From Tsukamurella sp040611135 (GTDB lineage Bacteria > Actinomycetota > Actinomycetes > Mycobacteriales > Mycobacteriaceae), in the NCBI RefSeq assembly GCF_040611135.1, contig NZ_JBEXNL010000020.1, positions 1 through 64,000 of the forward strand: a stretch of DNA of 64,000 nt, given 5' to 3'. Both the position numbers and the translations under genes were made by a program. This document shows positions 17,261 through 26,840 of the stretch, one piece after another. The notes under the pieces were generated by a model that saw only the letters and a list, made by a program, of their open reading frames with translations, was not told the DNA's origin and made no database searches. Numbering within the stretch: the stretch's first letter is position 1; each line of letters starts with the position of its first letter.

Positions 17261-17713
17261 GTGATCCGGGGCGATAACGACGAGGACTTCTTCGGTCACT
17301 CCGAAGCCGCCGCCGTGTACTCGGAGACGCAGCGCAGGTTCACCACGCACCACCGCGCGCTGCTCGAGAGCTACAGCGCTCCGGGTACACCCGCGGAGAC
17401 GGCGCTCCTCGCATGCCTCCTCGCGCTCCGGGACGGCCGGATCACCGAGGAGTGGTCCGTCGGCGTGATCGACGCCGGTTCCCGGGGCGACGTGTTCTAC
17501 GTCGTATACCGCTGGTGGAGCCTGCCCCTCACGCTGGGGTTCGCCACCGAGGCGACGACCTCACCGCTGTACGGCTCCCCCGACGACCCGGCCACCGTCG
17601 GCCGGGACGCCGCCGCGTTCTGCATCGGCGAACCCCTCGGGACCGTCCGCGATCACCTCGTCGGGGACGAGAACGACATCCACTGGTGGGGAACGCCGCT
17701 GCCCAAGCGATGA
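17261..17713 (+). CDS. Protein of unknown function
   Basis: A 150-residue soluble protein I cannot assign. It is acidic, has an N-terminal helix-rich part (HSEAAAVYSETQRRFTTHHRALLESYS), a Trp/Tyr-rich middle (VFYVVYRWWSLPLTLGFA) and ends with DIHWWGTPLPKR. No signal peptide, membrane segment or Cys pairs. Codon use is typical of the window (G or C in most third positions), which supports it being real. GTG at 17261 is the only reasonable start in this frame. It converges on the ctpE-like gene and is transcribed alone. Confidence 0.6.
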   Translation: MIRGDNDEDFFGHSEAAAVYSETQRRFTTHHRALLESYSAPGTPAETALLACLLALRDGRITEEWSVGVIDAGSRGDVFYVVYRWWSLPLTLGFATEATTSPLYGSPDDPATVGRDAAAFCIGEPLGTVRDHLVGDENDIHWWGTPLPKR

Positions 17714-17750
17714 CACCCCTGCATGGCCCGGCCCCGAGGAACCGAACCGT

Positions 17751-20207
17751 TCAGCGCTTTTTCGCGTAGCTGTGGAAGATCCGGGGCGCGAGCCGACGGA
17801 GCACCTCGACCAGCACGATCGCCACCCCGCCGAAGGCGAAGCCGATGCCCACCATCTCGGGGTCGCTGATGTCGAGGAAGAACTTCTCCTGTGCCAGCGG
17901 GATCGAGAACAGCACCACGTAGAAGGCCACGGACACGCCGACGAGCAGCACCTTCCACCACGTGTACGGCCGCGCCACGATCCCCAGCACCCACAACGAC
18001 CCGACGAGCAGCGTGATCAGCGCCGCCGTCGAAGCCTTGATCTGCTCCGGGCTCAGCGTGGCGGCCTTCGCCCCGATCGAGGCCCCCGAGCCACCCGGGT
18101 TCACCACGAGGTAGCACAGGAAGGTGGCCAGGCCGACCGCGATGCCCGACGGTGCCGCCAACTTCAGTACGCGGGAGACGAAGCCGGTCTGGGCGCGCTC
18201 ATTGTTGGGCGCCAAGGACATCACGAACGCGGGGATACCAATGGTGAACCACGCGGCGATCGTCACGTGGATCGGCTGGAACGGGTACGAGATGGGCGCG
18301 AAGCCGAAGATCTTGGCGCCCAGGCCCGCCAAGCCCACGAGCCACGCGAGCAGCACCGCGTACACGGTCTTGGTGAGGAACAGGTTCGCGACCCGCTCGA
18401 TGTTGCCGATGACCCGACGGCCCTCCCCCACGACGTACGGGAGGGTGGCGAACTTGTTGTCCAGCAGCACGATCTGTGCGACCGACCGCGCAGCGGAGCT
18501 GCCGGAACCCATCGCGACGCCGATGTCAGCATCCTTGAGCGCGAGCACGTCGTTGACGCCGTCGCCGGTCATCGCGACGGTGTCGCCGCGGGACTGCAGC
18601 GCAGTGACCATCGCCCGCTTCTGGTCGGGGCGCACCCGGCCGAAGGTGACGTTGTCGGTGACCACCTGCGCCAGTTCGTCGTTGTCGGCGGGCAGCTTCC
18701 GCGCATCCACCGAGGAGTCCGCCGAGCCGAGCCCCAGCGAGTGCGCCACCGCGCCCACGGACACCGCGTTGTCGCCGGAGATCACCTTGACGCCCACGCC
18801 CTGCGCCTCGAAGAAGTCGAGGGTGTCGCGGGCGTCGACACGCACGCGCTGCTCGAGCGCGATCAGCGCGCGGGGCACCAGATTCCCCGGCGCGGCCAGG
18901 CCCTCGCCCTCGGTGTCCACGGGCACGTCGGTCGAGGCCACGAGCAGCACCCGCAGCCCCGTTGAGCCGAGCTCCGTGGCGCGGCGGGCACCGTCGGACT
19001 CCGGATCGAGGAGGACGTCCGCGGCGCCGAGGATCCAGTTGCCCTGCGGCGCATCCCCGTCCGCGAGGGAGATCCCGGACCACTTCTTGGCGGAGCTGAA
19101 GGGCGCGACCGCGGTGGCGCGCCACGACGGCGCGTCGGGATAGGCCTCGGCGATCGCCTGCACGCTGGCGTTGGGACGGGGATCGAGGTGGGCGATCGCG
19201 GCGAGGGCACGCTCGATGTCGGCGCGGTCGCCGTCGAGGACGTCGAGCTCCGAGAGCCGCATGCCGTTCTCGGTGAGCGTGCCGGTCTTGTCCGCGCAGA
19301 CCACGTTGACGCGGGCCAGCCCTTCGATCGCGGGCAGCTCCTGTACCAGGCACTTGCGCTGCCCGAGCCGGACGACGCCCACCGCGAACGCGATGGAGGT
19401 CATGAGGACGAGGCCCTCGGGGACCATCGGCACCAGCGCGGCGACCATGCCGAGGATCGCCTGGTTGAGCTCCTGCTTCGAGATGACCAGCTGGTTGAAC
19501 ACGGTGAGGATGCCGGCCGGGATCAGCAGCCACGTGATCACCTGCAGGATCTTGTCGATACCCGACCGGAGCTCGGAGTTGACCAGGGTGAACTTGCTGG
19601 CCTCGTCGGCGAGCTGCGCGGCGTACGCGTCGGCGCCGACCTTCGTCGCCCGGTAGGCGCCCGATCCCGACACCACGAAACTACCGGAGAAGATCTCGTC
19701 GCCGAGCTGCTTGTCGACGGGGTCCGCTTCACCCGTGAGGAGCGACTCGTCGACCTCGAGGGCCTCGAACTCGAGGGTCTCGCCGTCGACGACGATCTGG
19801 TCGCCGGGGCCGATCTCGATCACGTCGTCGAGCACGACCTCGGACTGCGCGACCTCGGTGGCGGCACCGTCGCGCCGGACCACCGGCCGGGCCTGGCCCA
19901 CGATGGCCAGCGAGTCCAGGGTCTTCTTCGCGCGAAGCTCCTGGATGATGCCGATGCCGGAGTTGAACACGATCAGCAGGCCGAACAGCCCATTGATCAG
20001 CGAGCCCGTGAACAGCACCAGCAGGAACAACACCCCGAGCATCGCGTTGATCCGGGTGAACACGTTGGCGCGGACGATGTCCCACGCGCTCCGGCCCGAC
20101 CGGTTCGGTAGGGCGTTGACCCGGCCGTCGCGCACCCGCTCGGCGACCTGCGCGGCGGTGAGGCCCGACGCGGGAAGGCCGGATGTCGTGTCGGGTGCAG
20201 CAGTCAT
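17751..20207 (-). CDS. ctpE: Cation-transporting P-type ATPase, CtpE-like
   Basis: An 818-residue P-type ATPase. It has the actuator motif LLTGEADPV, phosphorylation site DKTGTLTEN (Asp306), the hinge MTGDGVNDVLALKDADIGVAMGSG and about eight to ten membrane helices, four near the C-terminus. There are no N-terminal metal-binding domains and no CPC motif in the fourth membrane helix (VPMVPEGLVLMTS has P-E-G-L as in Ca/H pumps), so it is not a heavy-metal pump. Sequence and length resemble mycobacterial CtpE, linked to calcium uptake. ATG at 20207 lies 7 bases after TACACT (20215-20220, minus strand), so it is probably leaderless. The open frame extends to 20969 but that part lacks sense. Confidence 0.85.
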   Translation of the reverse strand: MTAAPDTTSGLPASGLTAAQVAERVRDGRVNALPNRSGRSAWDIVRANVFTRINAMLGVLFLLVLFTGSLINGLFGLLIVFNSGIGIIQELRAKKTLDSLAIVGQARPVVRRDGAATEVAQSEVVLDDVIEIGPGDQIVVDGETLEFEALEVDESLLTGEADPVDKQLGDEIFSGSFVVSGSGAYRATKVGADAYAAQLADEASKFTLVNSELRSGIDKILQVITWLLIPAGILTVFNQLVISKQELNQAILGMVAALVPMVPEGLVLMTSIAFAVGVVRLGQRKCLVQELPAIEGLARVNVVCADKTGTLTENGMRLSELDVLDGDRADIERALAAIAHLDPRPNASVQAIAEAYPDAPSWRATAVAPFSSAKKWSGISLADGDAPQGNWILGAADVLLDPESDGARRATELGSTGLRVLLVASTDVPVDTEGEGLAAPGNLVPRALIALEQRVRVDARDTLDFFEAQGVGVKVISGDNAVSVGAVAHSLGLGSADSSVDARKLPADNDELAQVVTDNVTFGRVRPDQKRAMVTALQSRGDTVAMTGDGVNDVLALKDADIGVAMGSGSSAARSVAQIVLLDNKFATLPYVVGEGRRVIGNIERVANLFLTKTVYAVLLAWLVGLAGLGAKIFGFAPISYPFQPIHVTIAAWFTIGIPAFVMSLAPNNERAQTGFVSRVLKLAAPSGIAVGLATFLCYLVVNPGGSGASIGAKAATLSPEQIKASTAALITLLVGSLWVLGIVARPYTWWKVLLVGVSVAFYVVLFSIPLAQEKFFLDISDPEMVGIGFAFGGVAIVLVEVLRRLAPRIFHSYAKKR

Positions 20208-20300
20208 GCACGCGAGTGTAATGACGGCTTCGCCGGTCGGCGCTCGCTCGCCCGCTCGCTCGTCGCGCTCGGGCGGCGTCGAGGTCGTACGCTTGCCGCC

Positions 20301-20762
20301 ATGACCGCCTTCACCGTGGCCCGATCCATCGAGATCGCCGCGCCCGCCGACACCGTCTTCGGCCTCATCGACGACTTCCACGAGTGGCGCCACTGGTCGC
20401 CCTGGGAGGGCCTCGACCCCCAGCTGCACCGCGAGTACAGCGGCCCGTCCGAGGGTCCGGGCGCCGCCTACGAATGGCGCGGCAATCGCAAGGCGGGCGA
20501 GGGCCGGATGTCCATCTCGGCGACGGACCCCGGACGGTCCGTGGACGTCGACCTCGAGTTCCGCAAACCGATGGCCGCGAACAACCACGTGCGCTTCGAC
20601 ATCGTCCCTGCGGGCGACGGTGTGCGCGTCACCTGGACGATGACCGGCGAGACCACCGGGCTGTTCTCCCTGCTCGGCAAGGTCCTCCCGATGGACCGGT
20701 TCGTGGGCAAGGACTTCGAGAAGGGCCTCTCCGCCCTGAAGGCGCGCGCCGAGGACCGATGA
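20301..20762 (+). CDS. SRPBCC (START-like) lipid/ligand-binding domain protein
   Basis: A 153-residue single-domain protein. It starts VARSIEIAAPADTVFGLIDDFHEWRHWSPWEG, the hallmark of the polyketide cyclase/dehydrase SRPBCC family, whose helix-grip fold encloses a hydrophobic ligand, and ends with an amphipathic helix (MDRFVGKDFEKGLSALKARAE). The ligand is unknown. ATG at 20301 lies 7 bases after TACGCT (20288-20293), so the message is probably leaderless. It is divergent from ctpE and precedes the acyl-CoA ligase by 127 bp. Confidence 0.88.
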   Translation: MTAFTVARSIEIAAPADTVFGLIDDFHEWRHWSPWEGLDPQLHREYSGPSEGPGAAYEWRGNRKAGEGRMSISATDPGRSVDVDLEFRKPMAANNHVRFDIVPAGDGVRVTWTMTGETTGLFSLLGKVLPMDRFVGKDFEKGLSALKARAEDR

Positions 20763-20889
20763 ATCCCCGGACGGGGCCGACAGGGCGCCCCGCGCGTCTG
20801 AGGCGAGCAAAACCGGCAAACCGGCGCCCGAGCCGCGAAGAGCGGAGAAGATGAGCCTCAGATTTCCACACGCCCGTCGAGGAGAGCCC

Positions 20890-22413
20890 ATGCCCGCACG
20901 TCCCGCCGTCGACCTCGGTTCCTGGATCGCCCGGCGCGCCGCCGTGAGCGGGGACCGCCCCGCGATCACGTACGGCGACAGGACGTGGAGCTACCGCGAG
21001 TTCGCCGACCGCGTCGACCGGCTGGCGGCAGAACTCGTGGCCGGCGGCGTCGGGACCGGTGATCGCGTCGGCTACGTGGGCTTCAATCACCCCGACTTCC
21101 TCACCGCGATGTTCGCAGCGTCCCGCGCGGGCGCGGTGTTCGTACCGCTGAACTTCCGCCTGACCTCGGCTGAGCTGGAGTACATCCTCACGGACGCGGG
21201 CGTCCACACACTGATCGCCGACGCCGACCGTGCGGCCGTCGTGGAGCCGGTGCGAGAGTCGTCGGGCCTGACGCGGGCGATCGCACTCGAGCCCGTGGCC
21301 GGCTGGGAGCAGCTCGACGCCCTCCTCTCCGCACGCGAACCGATCGCGGAGCCCCGGTCTCCGGCTGAGGACGACCTCGCCCTCATCATGTACACCTCCG
21401 GCACCACCGGGCGCCCCAAGGGCGCGATGCTCACGCACGGGAACATGTTCTGGAACAACATGAACGCGCTGCTGAGCCTGGACACGATGTCGACGGACAT
21501 CAGCCTGGTCGCGGCGCCGCTGTTCCACATCGGCGGCCTCAACGTGACCACGCTGATCACCCTGCAGAAGGGCGGCCGGCTGGTGATCCTCCCCGCCTTC
21601 GACCCCACCGCCGCGCTGCAGCTCATCGAGAAGCACCGCGTGACCACGATGTTCGGCGTCCCGGCGATGTTCCTGTTCATGAGCCAGGTCCCTGCTTTCG
21701 AGACCGCCGACCTCTCCAGCGTCCGCCAGTTCACCTGCGGCGGCGCGCCCGTCCCGGAGCCGCTCATCGCGCTCTACAACGGCCGGAACATCCCGTTCTG
21801 CCAGGGCTACGGGCTCACCGAAACGGCGCCGCTCGCCCTGGTCATGGACGTCTACGACACCTCCCGCAAGATCGGCGCCGCCGGCCACCACGTCCTTCCG
21901 CTCTCCGAGGTCGCGCTCCTCGGGCCCGACGGTGCGCCCGTCCCCGACGGCGAGCGCGGCGAGGTCTGCGTGCGCGGGCCGCACGTGACGCCCGGCTACT
22001 GGCAGAACCCGGCGGCGACCAGTGCCGCGATCGACGGCGACGGCTGGTTCCACACGGGCGATGTCGGCGAGCAGGACGCGGACGGCTACGTGACCGTCGT
22101 GGATCGGGTCAAGGACATGGTGATCTCCGGTGGCGAGAACGTCTACCCGGCGGAGGTCGAGTCGGTACTGTACCGACACCCCTCGGTCGCGGAGGTCGCG
22201 ATCATCGGGACGCCGCACGAGAAGTGGGGCGAGGCCGTGACCGCGATCGTCGCGCTCAAGCCCGAGGCGACGCTGACGCTCGAGGAGGTCCGCGAGTTCG
22301 CCAAGGACTCCCTCGCGCCGTACAAGCTGCCGTTGGCCCTGCACCTCGTCGACGCCCTACCCCGCAATCCGGCGGGGAAGGTGCTGAAGTTCAAGCTGCG
22401 CGAGCAGGTGTAG
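20890..22413 (+). CDS. Long-chain fatty acid-CoA ligase (FadD13-like)
   Basis: Adenylate-forming enzyme that activates carboxylic acids to acyl-CoA. The 507-residue product has the P-loop YTSGTTGRPKGAMLTH, the A5 motif GYGLTETAP, the hinge DRVKDMVISGGENVYPAEVES and the C-terminal catalytic Lys motif NPAGKVLK. The short length without an extra N-terminal part resembles mycobacterial FadD13. ATG at 20890 was preferred over 20851 because GAGGAGAG lies just upstream. The gap before it holds an inverted repeat (20797-20804 with 20855-20862) of unknown meaning. It is a single gene; the acid it uses cannot be told. Confidence 0.9.
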   Translation: MPARPAVDLGSWIARRAAVSGDRPAITYGDRTWSYREFADRVDRLAAELVAGGVGTGDRVGYVGFNHPDFLTAMFAASRAGAVFVPLNFRLTSAELEYILTDAGVHTLIADADRAAVVEPVRESSGLTRAIALEPVAGWEQLDALLSAREPIAEPRSPAEDDLALIMYTSGTTGRPKGAMLTHGNMFWNNMNALLSLDTMSTDISLVAAPLFHIGGLNVTTLITLQKGGRLVILPAFDPTAALQLIEKHRVTTMFGVPAMFLFMSQVPAFETADLSSVRQFTCGGAPVPEPLIALYNGRNIPFCQGYGLTETAPLALVMDVYDTSRKIGAAGHHVLPLSEVALLGPDGAPVPDGERGEVCVRGPHVTPGYWQNPAATSAAIDGDGWFHTGDVGEQDADGYVTVVDRVKDMVISGGENVYPAEVESVLYRHPSVAEVAIIGTPHEKWGEAVTAIVALKPEATLTLEEVREFAKDSLAPYKLPLALHLVDALPRNPAGKVLKFKLREQV

Positions 22414-22443
22414 GGCTGCGCCGCCACCTGTGCGGTCGTCGCG

Positions 22444-22467
22444 CGGACCGATCCCGATCGGGGTCCG
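22444..22467. terminator. Possible terminator between fadD and sbcC-like gene
   Basis: CGGACC (22444-22449) pairs with GGTCCG (22462-22467) around a 12-base partly self-complementary loop. It sits between convergent genes. The stem is short, so this is uncertain. Confidence 0.4.
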
Positions 22468-22568
22468 TTCGGGCATCACCTTAGGAGCCGGTTGCCGTCG
22501 ATCCTGGCGCTCTCGAATCCTGTCCGACAGTGACATCGCCGCTGCGACCGAGCTTTCGGCCGGTCACA

Positions 22569-25208
22569 TCACGTCCCCGTGAGCGCGACCTCGGTGACGC
22601 CGTCGCGGCCGCGGAGGGCGTCGAAGCGGCCGGGGACGCAGCTGAACACGATTACCTGGGCGCCGCGGCCGGCCTCGACGAGTGCATCGGCCATCGCGCC
22701 GAGGCGGGCCGGGTCGCTGTGGCCGAGGGCGTCGTCGAAGATGACGGGGGCACCGTCGGCACCGTCGACCAGACGGGCGCACGCCAGCCTGCTGAGCACG
22801 CCGAGCTGTTCCTGCGCGCCGCCGGAGAGGGACTCGAAGGGCACGGTGACCCCGTCGACGGTGCGCGAGACGATCGTCAGGTCGTCGCCGACGGCGATGG
22901 TGAGCGGATCACCGAAGACGGTGCGCCCCAGGCTCTCCAGTGCCCGCTGATACGGGGCCTGCACGCGGGCGCGGCGGGCGTCGCGGTGCGCGGTGAGCGT
23001 GTCGTGCAGCAGCGCCGCCGCCCGCGCGCGCTCCTCGACCGAGGTGAGGGCCCGCTCGGCGTGGACGTGTTCGGCCGCGGCGGCGTCGAGCCGGTCGCGG
23101 TGGCCGTCGGCCTGGAACAGCTGAAGCTGACCGTTCAGCGCGGACAGTTCGTCGCGGGCTGCGGCCTCCGCCGCCTGCGCCTGCTCGGCCTGCGTGCGAG
23201 CCGCGCCGAGCCGGGTGGCGAAGCCCGTCACATCGGCCTCACGGGCAGCGGCCTCGTGCTCGGCCAGCTGGGCCGCGGCTGACTGCCGGGCGGCGACGGC
23301 GGCATCCGCGGCGACGCCGAGCGCATCGTCGGCCGCCTCGGCGCGCGCCCGTTCCAGCTCCGCCGTCAGCTCGGAGGCCCGGCTGTCGAAGTGCTGCAGC
23401 CGATCCGCCGCGACCTGCGCGTCCGTGGTGGCGCGGTGCAGTTCCTGGTGCTTGCTCCCCAGCTGCTCGCGGGTCTGCTTCTCCTCGCTCCGCGAGGACA
23501 CCTCAGCCTGGGTGGCCTCGATGAGGTTGGCCTTGGCACGTTCGGGATCGACGGCGAGCAGCTCCGGGTCGACCGCCGCCTCCAGCGCCACGATCCGCTC
23601 GGCGGACTCCTCCGCGAGCCGGCGCAGCTCGTCCACGGTGTGCTCGCCGAGGGCGTGGGCCAGCGCGATCCGCGCCTCCTGCAGCTCGATCTCGATCGCC
23701 TCGCGCTGCTCGTGCAGCTCCCGCGCCTCCTCGACGCTCGCGGCGCCGGCATCGCGGCAGGCGGCCACCAGGGCGCTGTACGCCGCCTTGACCTCGGCCG
23801 CCGCATCGGCACTCTCGCCGCGCTGGACGACCTCGATCCGGACGGCGCCGGGCACTTCGATGACCATGCCGTTGCCGGCGACGACCTCCACCGGCTCCTC
23901 GCCGATGTTCCGACCGTCCACGAGCACGTCGGAGAATCCCAAGCGCTCCAATTGCAGCGTGGCCGCGAGCGCGGAGAACCGGGCCCGCGCCTTCTCGTGG
24001 CGCTGCTCCGCGACGGCGATGGTCTGCAGGGCGCGGCGGTCGATCGGGTTGGACGCCAGCCGGTTCCGCGCATCCTCGACGTCCTTGCCGAGAAGCTGCG
24101 CCTGCTCGATCCGCTTCCCGAGCCTCTGATAGCCCACGGACTCCCGCGCGTAGTCGACGGCGTACTGCGCCTGCGCCTTCCGCTCCCGCCGATCGGCGGC
24201 GACCGCGGACAGTTCGTGCACCGTGGTCTCCAACCACGACGCCTCCGCGGTGAGCACCTCGCGATCGGCGAGCGCTCGGTCGCGCAGCACGCGCACCTGC
24301 GCGGCGCGCTCCGCGGCGAGGGCCTGCTGCTCGACGAGCCGGCGACGACGATACGCCGCCTCCCCCGCGTGTTGCTCCCGCAGGGAGGCGGATTCTTCCG
24401 CGGCGCGGGACTGGGCCAGCTGCGACTGCAGCCGCGTCATCCGCTCCTGATCGGCGCCGACGGCCTCGAGCGCCGCGGCGGCGGCGGACCGTCGGTCCAC
24501 CAGGGCGGACAGGCGCGCGGAGGCGAGGGCGTGCTGGTCCGCGACCCGGTCGACCTCGCGCAACGCGGCCTCGGCGGCATCGAGGGCGGCGCGCGCGGCG
24601 GCCTCCCGGGCGCGGGCGGCCGACAGCTCGCCCGTGGGACGGCCGGTGGGGGTGAAGTACCGCGCCCGCTCGGCGGCGACGGCCTCGGCCAGGCGCTCGG
24701 CACCCGGCTCATCCTCGCCCGCACCGCCGGATGCCGCGTCCAACGCCTTCGCGAAGGCTGCGCTGTCGCGCAGCGAGGGCTGCTCGGGGCCGGGGCCCTG
24801 CAGCACCGTCAGCGCTGTCAGCAGGTCGCCGTCGACGTAGGTGCGCATCTGCTCCGTCACCCAGGACTCCGCGCTGCCGCCCGTGAGCTGCTGCGGTGCG
24901 GGCTCGAGCACCGTCAGCACGGTGCCGGGGCGCCGGTGGTACTGCTTGGCGTAGACGAACCGGTACGGCCCGACGGTGAGCTCCGCCTCGACGAACGGCC
25001 CCGCGTCGCGATGGGCGGGGCACACGGCCTCGACGCGCTGCGACTTGGACGTGGCCTTGACGTCCAGCAGGAGCTGCAACGCCTCGACCATCGACGACTT
25101 GCCGGCCTCGTTGGGGCCGTGCAGCAGCGTGACGCCGGTATCGGCGAAGGAGATCTCCCGCTCCGCGACGCCGCGGAAGTCCTTGATGGCCAGGCGGTGC
25201 AGCCTCAT
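22569..25208 (-). CDS. SbcC/Rad50-like ATPase without zinc hook (YhaN-like)
   Basis: An 879-residue SMC-type ATPase. The N-terminal head has Walker A HGPNEAGKSSM (Lys37); a long Ala/Glu/Arg-rich coiled coil spans roughly residues 180-710; the C-terminal head carries signature SLSGGAQEQLGVLSRL, Walker B PVIFDDALG and the H-loop region VIVFSCVPGRF. True SbcC/Rad50 proteins have a CxxC zinc hook at the coil tip. None is present, as in YhaN-type relatives. Its ATG overlaps the stop of the phosphoesterase gene by 4 bases (ATGA), so the two form a nuclease complex by analogy with SbcCD. A role in DNA end processing is inferred. Confidence 0.88.
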   Translation of the reverse strand: MRLHRLAIKDFRGVAEREISFADTGVTLLHGPNEAGKSSMVEALQLLLDVKATSKSQRVEAVCPAHRDAGPFVEAELTVGPYRFVYAKQYHRRPGTVLTVLEPAPQQLTGGSAESWVTEQMRTYVDGDLLTALTVLQGPGPEQPSLRDSAAFAKALDAASGGAGEDEPGAERLAEAVAAERARYFTPTGRPTGELSAARAREAAARAALDAAEAALREVDRVADQHALASARLSALVDRRSAAAAALEAVGADQERMTRLQSQLAQSRAAEESASLREQHAGEAAYRRRRLVEQQALAAERAAQVRVLRDRALADREVLTAEASWLETTVHELSAVAADRRERKAQAQYAVDYARESVGYQRLGKRIEQAQLLGKDVEDARNRLASNPIDRRALQTIAVAEQRHEKARARFSALAATLQLERLGFSDVLVDGRNIGEEPVEVVAGNGMVIEVPGAVRIEVVQRGESADAAAEVKAAYSALVAACRDAGAASVEEARELHEQREAIEIELQEARIALAHALGEHTVDELRRLAEESAERIVALEAAVDPELLAVDPERAKANLIEATQAEVSSRSEEKQTREQLGSKHQELHRATTDAQVAADRLQHFDSRASELTAELERARAEAADDALGVAADAAVAARQSAAAQLAEHEAAAREADVTGFATRLGAARTQAEQAQAAEAAARDELSALNGQLQLFQADGHRDRLDAAAAEHVHAERALTSVEERARAAALLHDTLTAHRDARRARVQAPYQRALESLGRTVFGDPLTIAVGDDLTIVSRTVDGVTVPFESLSGGAQEQLGVLSRLACARLVDGADGAPVIFDDALGHSDPARLGAMADALVEAGRGAQVIVFSCVPGRFDALRGRDGVTEVALTGT

Positions 25209-26341
25209 GCGCCGACCTCCTGGCGGGTGAGGCGGTAGAGCAGGGCGAGTGCGCCGGAGGCGTCCGCCGCGCGGTCACCCCCGCTGCGGGCGACGCCCAA
25301 CAACTCCTCAGCGGCATCGGCCGCCGGGCCCGTGAGCTCCAGCGACTCCAACTCCGATTCCCCCGGCAGCACGGCGAGATCCGTCTTGCGCTCCCACAGC
25401 TCGACGGCGGCGAACCGCGCCCGCAGGGCCTCGATCTCCGCGTCCAGCTCGGCCTTCGCCGCCAGCCCGACGGTGCCCGTGAACCCCACCTTGACCACGG
25501 TACGGTCCTTGTCCGGCAGCGCCGACAGGGCGCCGATCGCCGCGGCGACGTCACGCTCGGAGGACAGCGGGAACTCCCGCGCCGCGAAGCGCCACGTACC
25601 CACCCGGACCGGGGTCACCGTCGCGGCGCCCGCCTCGGGGACGTCCACGACGAGGACCGAGCCGGAACCCGTCTCCTTGTGGTCGAAGTTGGTGACCTCG
25701 GGCGCACCGGCGTACCAGATGCCCTGCGCCACGTCGGTGACCGAGTGCCGATCGCCCAGCGCGACGTAGCGCAGCTCGCCCGCGGCGATCCGGCCGGACA
25801 GCGCGGCCACGTCGATGAGGCGCTGGTCCTGCGCGCCCACGGGCAGGGTGCCGCCGTGCCCGACGGCGATGCGGATCACACCCGCCGCCGGCGCGGGGGC
25901 GGCGGCGACCGCCTCGGTGAGCGGATCCCCCGCGGGGTGCTTGGAGAACCACGGCGCAGCGAGCAGCTCGACGCCCGGGCGCACCTCGTACACACCCGGC
26001 GCATCCAGCACGACCACGTTGGCCGGGCGGTGCCGCGCGAACACCTCGGAGGTGTAGATCGACGCCGCGTCGAGCGGATCGTGGTTACCGGGCAGCAGGT
26101 AGACCGGGCGCCCGAGGGCCGCGATCCGGTCCAGGCTGCGCGCGATGACGGCGGGCGCGAGGCGGTTGTCCTCGAAGACGTCACCGCACACGACGACGAA
26201 CTCCGCCTCCTGCTCCGCCGCGACCGCCCCGAGCCGGGAGATCGCGTCCAGCCGGGCATCGGTGAACCGGGCCTGCGCATCCGCGTCGAGGAAGTGCCGC
26301 GTCATCCCCAGCTGCCAATCGGCCGTGTGCAGGAACCGCAT
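25205..26341 (-). CDS. SbcD/YhaO-like metallophosphoesterase
   Basis: A 378-residue calcineurin-like phosphoesterase, partner of the downstream SbcC-like ATPase. Metal motifs in order: HTADWQLG (residues 5-12), CGDVFEDN, PGNHDPLDA, VGHGG and VALGDRHSV. In classical SbcD/Mre11 the first motif is DxH and the last GHxH; here Gln10 replaces the first His and GDRH replaces GHxH. The metal centre may therefore differ, though several SbcD-like proteins tolerate this. The C-terminal part is alpha/beta and would bind the ATPase coil. ATG at 26341. Confidence 0.88.
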   Translation of the reverse strand: MRFLHTADWQLGMTRHFLDADAQARFTDARLDAISRLGAVAAEQEAEFVVVCGDVFEDNRLAPAVIARSLDRIAALGRPVYLLPGNHDPLDAASIYTSEVFARHRPANVVVLDAPGVYEVRPGVELLAAPWFSKHPAGDPLTEAVAAAPAPAAGVIRIAVGHGGTLPVGAQDQRLIDVAALSGRIAAGELRYVALGDRHSVTDVAQGIWYAGAPEVTNFDHKETGSGSVLVVDVPEAGAATVTPVRVGTWRFAAREFPLSSERDVAAAIGALSALPDKDRTVVKVGFTGTVGLAAKAELDAEIEALRARFAAVELWERKTDLAVLPGESELESLELTGPAADAAEELLGVARSGGDRAADASGALALLYRLTRQEVGA

Positions 26342-26423
26342 CTCTCACCCCCTCGGATCGTCACTCTCAGGGTAGTGATCCCCACTGACATGTTCCGCCA
26401 CCGACGCGGCCCTGCCGCGTCGA

Positions 26424-26840
26424 TCACTCCGCCCTGCCGACGACGCGCCTCGCCCGCACATCCGGGAGGTGGCGCTCGGCGAGCTCGAAATCGGCGTCGT
26501 CATGCAGGATGACCAGGCCGCGGGTCGCGGCGGTCGCGCAGACGAGGAGATCCACAACCGACAACGCCCTCACCGCACCGACCTTCGCGAGACGGTACTG
26601 CGCGGCGTCGATCCACCCCCACACGGACTTCGGGACCGGAACGTCCGGGTAGAGCTCCACGAACATCGAGGTCATCTGGTCGAATTCATCGACATTGCGC
26701 GCGGACCGCAGAAACTCTGCGCGCTGCGCGGTGCAGGAGCCGATCGCTCCACTGAGTTGAACGGAGGACCACTCCTCGGTCAGTGCGGGGTCACGCTGCA
26801 GGCGCCAGACGGCCGACGAGTCCGCGAGGAACTGGATCAA
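26424..26840 (-). CDS. vapC: VapC-type PIN-domain toxin
   Basis: A 138-residue PIN-domain ribonuclease, expected to cut RNA until neutralised by VapB. The first acidic residue lies in FLADSSAVWRL, a conserved Glu in CTAQRAEFLRSAR, and the later acidic pair in SVVDLLVCATAATRG and LHDDADFE. The start is a TTG at 26840 that overlaps the vapB stop (TTGA). No better start exists in the frame, and a weak start fits the usual toxin-below-antitoxin ratio. The longer open frame to 26891 would run into vapB. Confidence 0.9.
   Translation of the reverse strand: MIQFLADSSAVWRLQRDPALTEEWSSVQLSGAIGSCTAQRAEFLRSARNVDEFDQMTSMFVELYPDVPVPKSVWGWIDAAQYRLAKVGAVRALSVVDLLVCATAATRGLVILHDDADFELAERHLPDVRARRVVGRAE

Noticed and set aside
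20797..20862. 8-bp inverted repeat before the acyl-CoA ligase (TCTGAGGC/GCCTCAGA)
   Set aside because: The arms are 50 bp apart with no sign of a structured leader; it may be chance.
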